Below are positions 22,638 through 26,136 of a stretch of DNA of 26,136 nt, piece by piece. Each line of letters opens with the position of its first letter. Position 1 is the stretch's first letter. A program made the translations under genes and the position numbers. The notes under the pieces are model-generated. The model worked only from the letters and a program-made list of their open reading frames with translations, did no database searches and was not told the origin of the DNA. Source of the stretch: Clostridiaceae bacterium UBA4839 (GTDB taxonomy: Bacteria; Bacillota; Clostridia; Clostridiales; Caloramatoraceae); contig DHEX01000063.1 in the NCBI GenBank assembly GCA_002400085.1, positions 1 to 26,136 of the forward strand. The letters run 5' to 3'.

Positions 22638-23427
22638 GGATATAACTGTAGGCCAATATCTTCCTGGAGATTCTTTCGTTCATAAGATGGATCCAAGGAT
22701 AAAAATACTCATTTCTTTTGTTTATATGATTGTACTTTTTATAGTTAATAATTTTACTGGGTATATTTATATAACAGCCTTTACTATCATTTCTATTTTA
22801 ATTTCTCAAATACCTCTGAAATATATACTTAAGGGTATTAGGCCTCTCCTTTGGATTATTATTTTTACTGCTGTTTTAAATATAATTTTAACTCCAGGCG
22901 ATAAGGTGTATTTTCAAAAAGGCTTTATTATAATTACAGATAAGGGTTTATATCTTGCTGCTTTTATGGTTTTAAGACTAGTATTTTTAATTATAGGAAC
23001 TTCACTTTTAACTCTTACTACTTCTCCTATTGATCTTACAGATGGAATTGAAAGCTTGCTTAGTCCTTTTAAAAGATTTCATCTTCCAGCACATGAACTT
23101 GCAATGATGATGACTATTGCTTTAAGATTTATTCCAACTCTATTGGATGAAACAGATAGAATTATGAAAGCTCAAATGGCAAGAGGAGCTGATTTTGAAT
23201 CAGGAAATCTTATAAACAGGGCAAAGAATCTTATTCCAATATTAGTACCTCTTTTTATCAGTGCTTTTAAACGAGCTGATGAGCTTGCTGTTGCTATGGA
23301 AGCAAGATGCTACAGAGGAGGAGAAGGGCGAACAAGATTAAAGCAGCTTAAAATTACCAGAGTAGATTATATTGCAAGTGCAGTAACTGCAGCTTTAGTA
23401 GTGGTTTCTGTTATAAGCAGAGGATAA
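22630..23427 (+). CDS. ecfT: ECF transporter transmembrane subunit EcfT
   Basis: EcfT, 265 residues, is the scaffold that links the ATPase pair to S subunits. Several hydrophobic spans lie at about 25-60, 72-88 and 108-130, with a further one near 245-262. The cytosolic coupling helices contain the characteristic motifs, Ala184-Arg-Gly in 'AQMARGADFE' and Ala225-Arg-Cys in 'AMEARCYRGG'. ATG 22630 follows GGAGG (22620-22624). No S-component gene is adjacent, which fits a shared group II module serving S subunits encoded elsewhere. Confidence 0.93.
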   Translation: MIKDITVGQYLPGDSFVHKMDPRIKILISFVYMIVLFIVNNFTGYIYITAFTIISILISQIPLKYILKGIRPLLWIIIFTAVLNIILTPGDKVYFQKGFIIITDKGLYLAAFMVLRLVFLIIGTSLLTLTTSPIDLTDGIESLLSPFKRFHLPAHELAMMMTIALRFIPTLLDETDRIMKAQMARGADFESGNLINRAKNLIPILVPLFISAFKRADELAVAMEARCYRGGEGRTRLKQLKITRVDYIASAVTAALVVVSVISRG

Positions 23428-23431
23428 TGAT

Positions 23432-24166
23432 ATGAAAAATATTAAATTAACCATCGAATATGATGGGACTAATTACTGTGGGTGGCAGAAGCAGAAGAAT
23501 GGTGTTTCAATAGAGGAAACAGTTGAAAATGCATTAATAAAGGTATTAAAAGAGGATATAAAAATAATAGGAGCAGGCAGGACGGATGCAGGAGTTCATG
23601 CAAAGGGGCAGGTTGCAAATTTTTTTACTGAGACAGGAATTCCTGATGATAGGATTGCCTTAGCAGTAAATAGTCTTCTTCCGCCAGATATTGTGATTTT
23701 AAAATCTGAAGGTGTTCCAATGGATTTCCATTCAAGGTATAAGGCTATAGGTAAGAGATATAGTTATTCCATAATTAATAGAAGAATGCCATCAGCAATC
23801 ATGAAAAACTTTTATGCTCATGTACCTTATGATTTGAATTTTGAGGATATGAAAAGCTGCATAGATTGTTTTTTAGGAACTCATGATTTTTCTGCATTTA
23901 AAAGCACAGGGGGCTGTGCAATGACATCGATAAGAACTATAAACTATGTAAATTTATTTAAAGATGAAGACATTATAAGATTTTATATTGAAGGAAATGG
24001 TTTTTTATACAATATGGTAAGGATTATTGCTGGAACTTTAATTGATGTTGGCAGAGGTAAAATTAATCCACAGGCGGTTCCCAACATAATAGAAAGTAAA
24101 GATAGAAAGCTAGCGGGAATTACTGCACCAGCAAAAGGCCTTTGTCTTGAAAAAGTGTATTATTAA
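23432..24166 (+). CDS. truA: tRNA pseudouridine(38-40) synthase TruA
   Basis: TruA, 244 residues, converts uridines 38-40 of the tRNA anticodon stem to pseudouridine. The catalytic aspartate is Asp52 in 'GAGRTDAGVHAKGQVANF'. Other conserved parts are 'EYDGTNYCGWQKQ' near the N-terminus, 'FHSRYKAIGKRYSYSI' and 'GNGFLYNMVRIIAGTLIDVG'. It starts 4 nt after the ecfT stop without a strong ribosome site of its own, suggesting coupling. The stop is only 3 nt before the next promoter. Confidence 0.96.
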   Translation: MKNIKLTIEYDGTNYCGWQKQKNGVSIEETVENALIKVLKEDIKIIGAGRTDAGVHAKGQVANFFTETGIPDDRIALAVNSLLPPDIVILKSEGVPMDFHSRYKAIGKRYSYSIINRRMPSAIMKNFYAHVPYDLNFEDMKSCIDCFLGTHDFSAFKSTGGCAMTSIRTINYVNLFKDEDIIRFYIEGNGFLYNMVRIIAGTLIDVGRGKINPQAVPNIIESKDRKLAGITAPAKGLCLEKVYY

Positions 24167-24169
24167 TTC

Positions 24170-24198
24170 TTGACACACCAGGTTGTATGTACTAAAAT
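24170..24198 (+). promoter_or_regulatory. sigma-A promoter of rplM-rpsI
   Basis: TTGACA (24170-24175) and TAAAAT (24193-24198) at exactly 17-base spacing, the same two hexamers and spacing as the promoter at 137-165. It begins 3 nt after the truA stop. There is no terminator between, so rplM-rpsI may also be reached by readthrough. Confidence 0.85.
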
Positions 24199-24204
24199 AA
24201 ATAT

Positions 24205-24285
24205 TAGTGTGTAATGAAAAATAGATCCACTAGCCCCGGATCTTAGAATACATGTAGAAGTTAATTTGTTCAGGGAGGGAAAGAA
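24205..24285 (+). ncRNA. rplM leader with hairpin, candidate L13 leader
   Basis: About 80 nt between the predicted start of transcription and rplM. AGATCC (24223-24228) pairs with GGATCT (24238-24243) around a 9-nt loop. Firmicutes are known to carry an L13 leader family before rplM. I cannot confirm that this sequence matches the family model, so the call rests on position and the hairpin. Confidence 0.45.
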
Positions 24286-24720
24286 ATGAAAACATACATG
24301 GCAAAAGCCGAAGAAGTTCAAAGAAAATGGTATGTTGTTGATGCAAGCGGTCAGACTCTTGGAAGACTTTCAAGTCAGGTAGCCGCAATATTAAGAGGAA
24401 AGAATAAACCAACATTTACTCCACATGTTGATACAGGAGATTATGTTATTATTGTAAATGCTGAAAAAATTGTTTTAACAGGAAAAAAGCTTGATGAAAA
24501 GATGTATAGACATCATTCATTATATCCTGGTGGACTTAAAGAGACTCCGTATAGAAAAGTTCTAGCTGAAAAACCAGAGCTTGCTATTGAAGAAGCAGTT
24601 AGAAGAATGCTTCCAAAGGGACCTCTTGGAAGACAGATGTTCAAAAAGCTCAAGGTTTATAGCGGACCAAATCATAATCATGAAGCTCAAAAACCAGAAG
24701 TTTTAGAGCTTAAATATTAA
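24286..24720 (+). CDS. rplM: 50S ribosomal protein L13
   Basis: L13, 144 residues, is an early assembly protein of the 50S subunit. Features are 'KWYVVDASGQTLGRLSSQVA', 'FTPHVDTGDYVIIVNAEKIVLTGKK', 'YRHHSLYPGGLKE' and 'MLPKGPLGRQMFKKLKVYSGPNH'. ATG 24286 follows GGGAGGG. rpsI begins 24 nt after the stop; the pair is conserved as a unit in most bacteria. Confidence 0.97.
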   Translation: MKTYMAKAEEVQRKWYVVDASGQTLGRLSSQVAAILRGKNKPTFTPHVDTGDYVIIVNAEKIVLTGKKLDEKMYRHHSLYPGGLKETPYRKVLAEKPELAIEEAVRRMLPKGPLGRQMFKKLKVYSGPNHNHEAQKPEVLELKY

Positions 24721-24744
24721 TGCGGAGTGAAGGGAGGATTAATA

Positions 24745-25137
24745 ATGGAAAAGGTTCAATATTATGGAACAGGTAGAAGAAAATCAGCAATTGCTAGAGT
24801 TAGACTTATACCTGGTGAAGGAAAAATAACAATAAATAAAAGAGATATAGATGATTATTTTGGACTTGAAACATTGAAGGTAGTAGTAAGACAGCCTCTT
24901 ACTCTTACAGGAACTTTAGATAAATATGATGTTATAGCAAATGTTAATGGTGGCGGATTAACAGGTCAGGCAGGAGCTATAAGACTTGGTGTTGCAAGAG
25001 CTCTTCTTCGTGCAGACAGCGAACTTAGACCTGCATTAAAGAGAGCAGGTTTCTTAACAAGAGATTCAAGAATGGTAGAAAGAAAGAAATACGGCTTAAA
25101 GAAAGCCAGAAGAGCACCACAATTTTCAAAAAGATAA
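24745..25137 (+). CDS. rpsI: 30S ribosomal protein S9
   Basis: S9, 130 residues, reaches the P-site tRNA anticodon with its C-terminal tail. 'YYGTGRRKSAIARVRLIPGEG', 'NGGGLTGQAGAIRLGVARAL' and 'LTRDSRMVERKKYGLKKARR' are diagnostic, and the tail ends with the conserved Lys-Arg ('APQFSKR'). ATG 24745 follows AGGGAGG; a GTG at 24727 is in frame but precedes that site. A strong terminator follows. Confidence 0.97.
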   Translation: MEKVQYYGTGRRKSAIARVRLIPGEGKITINKRDIDDYFGLETLKVVVRQPLTLTGTLDKYDVIANVNGGGLTGQAGAIRLGVARALLRADSELRPALKRAGFLTRDSRMVERKKYGLKKARRAPQFSKR

Positions 25138-25151
25138 TATTTTCAAATTTA

Positions 25152-25190
25152 AAATCCCTCAAACACAAACGTTTGAGGGATTTGCTTGTC
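25152..25190 (+). terminator. rho-independent terminator after rpsI
   Basis: AAATCCCTCAAAC (25152-25164) and GTTTGAGGGATTT (25171-25183) form a perfect 13-bp stem with a 6-nt loop, with a broken T-rich tail. It starts 14 nt after the rpsI stop and ends the conserved part of the window. Confidence 0.88.
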
Positions 25191-25263
25191 TAAGGGAATC
25201 TATAAAAATCAATCAAATTCATTTATAACTAACTTACAACTATCGGAAGTTTTTCATGCAAAA

Positions 25264-25302
25264 AAGGCTCAACATTTGGCTATTAAACGATTGTTGAGTT
25301 TT
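25264..25302. terminator. bidirectional terminator-like hairpin
   Basis: AAGGCTCAACA (25264-25274) pairs with TGTTGAGTTTT (25292-25302), 11 bp including two G-U pairs, with a 17-nt loop. On the + strand the stem runs into T residues; on the - strand it is followed by a run of T residues (from the A run at 25260-25265), a better terminator tail. The flanking DNA (25191-25420) otherwise shows no supported gene. Confidence 0.45.
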
Positions 25303-25420
25303 ATCTTTATGTATTCCTCATCCTGAAGTTTCCGGAATCTAAAATGCAGCATATATTATTACTGGAATTGAGAAATGTTTCTCTTGTTAAATAAATTGAA
25401 TACAAGGAGGTATGTTATAA

Positions 25421-25734
25421 TTGGACAGCGAACAAGGAAAAGAAATAAATGCGGAAATCCTTGATACAAATATAAAATCTCAGTGTGGCAGCTATAAAGG
25501 ACAAATACCCGTATATGAAGAAGACCTTAATGCAAGATCAGCGAGAGCCAATTTTGCTCAAGCTCCTGCGCTGCAGTCCTGAAGGAAACTAGAGCAGCCT
25601 TAGATATACTCGTGCCGGATGCCTGTTATATGAATTCCATAGAAATAATTTATGAACTGGGAAAGAAGAAGGAATGCCCTGCCAAATACGTTGACCTGTA
25701 TAAGAAATGGCCCTCTAAGCGGCCTACCTCTTGA
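25421..25734 (+). pseudogene. unrecognised small gene broken by a frameshift
   Basis: A strong ribosome site AAGGAGG (25404-25410) precedes TTG 25421, which opens a 53-codon frame ending at TGA 25582. Near 25570 the reading continues smoothly in the -1 frame to a stop at 25732-25734, giving about 104 residues in all. The first part contains 'IPVYEEDLNARSARANFAQAP'-like polar sequence (31-50). The second has 'KETRAALDILVPDACYMNSI' followed by a Lys-rich '...ELGKKKECPAKYVDLYKKWPS' tail. The abrupt loss of frame in otherwise protein-like sequence suggests one lost base or two added bases, either real decay or a sequencing error. I do not recognise the family, and no slippery sequence for programmed frameshifting is visible. 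Confidence 0.5.
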
Positions 25735-25760
25735 CATCTAGGGATTTAAAGCACTAAATA
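25731..25760 (+). promoter_or_regulatory. weak promoter candidate before the FG-GAP gene
   Basis: TTGACA (25731-25736), a perfect -35, overlaps the last codon of the broken gene. The best -10 is TAAATA (25755-25760) at 18-base spacing, only three of six matches. A TTTTTGC/GCAAAAA inverted repeat follows (25765-25771 with 25782-25788). It is the only promoter-like element before the gene at 25820. Confidence 0.3.
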
Positions 25761-25819
25761 AAAATTTTTGCATATTATAAGGCAAAAACAACACAAAACT
25801 GAATAAGGGGGGAATTATA

Positions 25820-26128
25820 ATGTCCGTATCTTTTTTTCCTGAGGTATTTTATCCTGCCGGTCACGATCCATATGGCATAGCAGCTGCTGATTTTAATGCT
25901 GACGGTAATATGGATTTAGCTATAACAGTAATTTCTTCAGGCGACATTGCCGTGCTGCTTGGAAACGGCGACGGGACATTTCAAGGGGCTGTGTTTTATT
26001 CAACAGGCATCAACCCCACTGGAATAGTTGCCGCCGACTTCAATGGTGATGGCAAAATAGATTTGGCTACAGCAGATTCAAATGGCAGGAATATCGCAGT
26101 GCTGCTTGGAAACTGTTTATTTTCATAA
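25820..26128 (+). CDS. short FG-GAP/VCBS-repeat protein, possibly truncated
   Basis: A 102-residue protein made of two copies of a 49-residue repeat. Matching blocks are VFY (9-11 and 58-60), DFNADGNMDLA (24-34) and DFNGDGKIDLA (73-83), and IAVLLGN (43-49 and 92-98). These are FG-GAP/VCBS beta-propeller repeats with a calcium-binding Asp-rich loop, usually found in multi-blade cell-surface or secreted proteins. Two repeats cannot close a propeller alone. The second repeat stops straight after LLGN, where the first continues GDGTF, and ends CLFS, so the gene may be a truncated remnant or a subunit of an assembly. No signal peptide is visible. The ribosome site is AAGGGGGG. Codons are richer in G and C than in the ribosomal genes, which hints at a different origin. 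Confidence 0.75.
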   Translation: MSVSFFPEVFYPAGHDPYGIAAADFNADGNMDLAITVISSGDIAVLLGNGDGTFQGAVFYSTGINPTGIVAADFNGDGKIDLATADSNGRNIAVLLGNCLFS

Positions 26129-26136
26129 TAATCTCT

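Noticed and set aside
25560..25585. Programmed ribosomal frameshift in the broken gene
   Set aside because: No slippery heptamer, stimulatory stem-loop or internal ribosome-like spacer is visible at the junction; a base loss or gain is simpler.
1..26136. CRISPR arrays, insertion sequences, integrase or phage genes, tRNA or rRNA genes
   Set aside because: No regularly spaced repeats, transposase motifs, tRNA cloverleaf or rRNA-like sequence were seen on either strand.

Overview
This window is the core translation and transcription gene cluster of a low-GC Gram-positive bacterium, most likely a member of the class Clostridia. The evidence is AT-rich DNA with A/T-ending codons, strong AGGAGG-type ribosome binding sites before nearly every gene, and a clostridial gene order. 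That order has an L7Ae-like gene before rpsL, a KOW-domain gene between map and infA, rpsD inside the alpha cluster, and ecfA1-ecfA2-ecfT-truA-rplM-rpsI after rplQ. I cannot fix genus or species. All recognised genes are on the + strand.

Layout. 1-136: no supported gene. 137-5050: str cluster, with a near-consensus promoter, an L7Ae-like gene, rpsL, rpsG, a terminator, fusA, tuf and a terminator. 5051-15843: S10-spc cluster, with its own promoter and a long, highly folded leader RNA, then rpsJ-rplC-rplD-rplW-rplB-rpsS-rplV-rpsC-rplP-rpmC-rpsQ-rplN-rplX-rplE-rpsN-rpsH-rplF-rplR-rpsE-rpmD-rplO-secY. 15868-20849: adk-map-KOW gene-infA-rpmJ-rpsM-rpsK-rpsD-rpoA-rplQ and a strong terminator. 20898-24166: ecfA1-ecfA2-ecfT (energising module of an ECF vitamin/metal importer) and truA. 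24170-25190: a second consensus promoter, a short leader, rplM-rpsI and a terminator. 25191-26136: a low-density tail with a bidirectional terminator-like hairpin, an unrecognised frameshifted small gene, and a two-repeat FG-GAP/VCBS protein gene of different base composition.

The genes supply ribosomal proteins for both subunits, translation factors (IF-1, EF-G, EF-Tu), the membrane protein-export channel (SecY), nascent-chain processing (methionine aminopeptidase), adenylate kinase, the RNA polymerase alpha subunit and a tRNA pseudouridine synthase. Tight spacing, several short overlaps and only four clear terminators indicate a few long transcription units.

I found no CRISPR array, transposase, phage gene or defence system, and I do not claim a new system. 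The points most worth a second look are: EF-Tu with a four-cysteine insertion (CxC-x4-CxxC) and codon use unlike its neighbours; the structured rpsJ leader; folded spacers at positions analogous to the E. coli S7 and S4 autoregulatory sites; a shared TAAAAT promoter design at three r-protein promoters; and the eroded or foreign-looking 3' tail. Coordinates were read by hand, and homology calls rest on recognised motifs and lengths rather than on searches.
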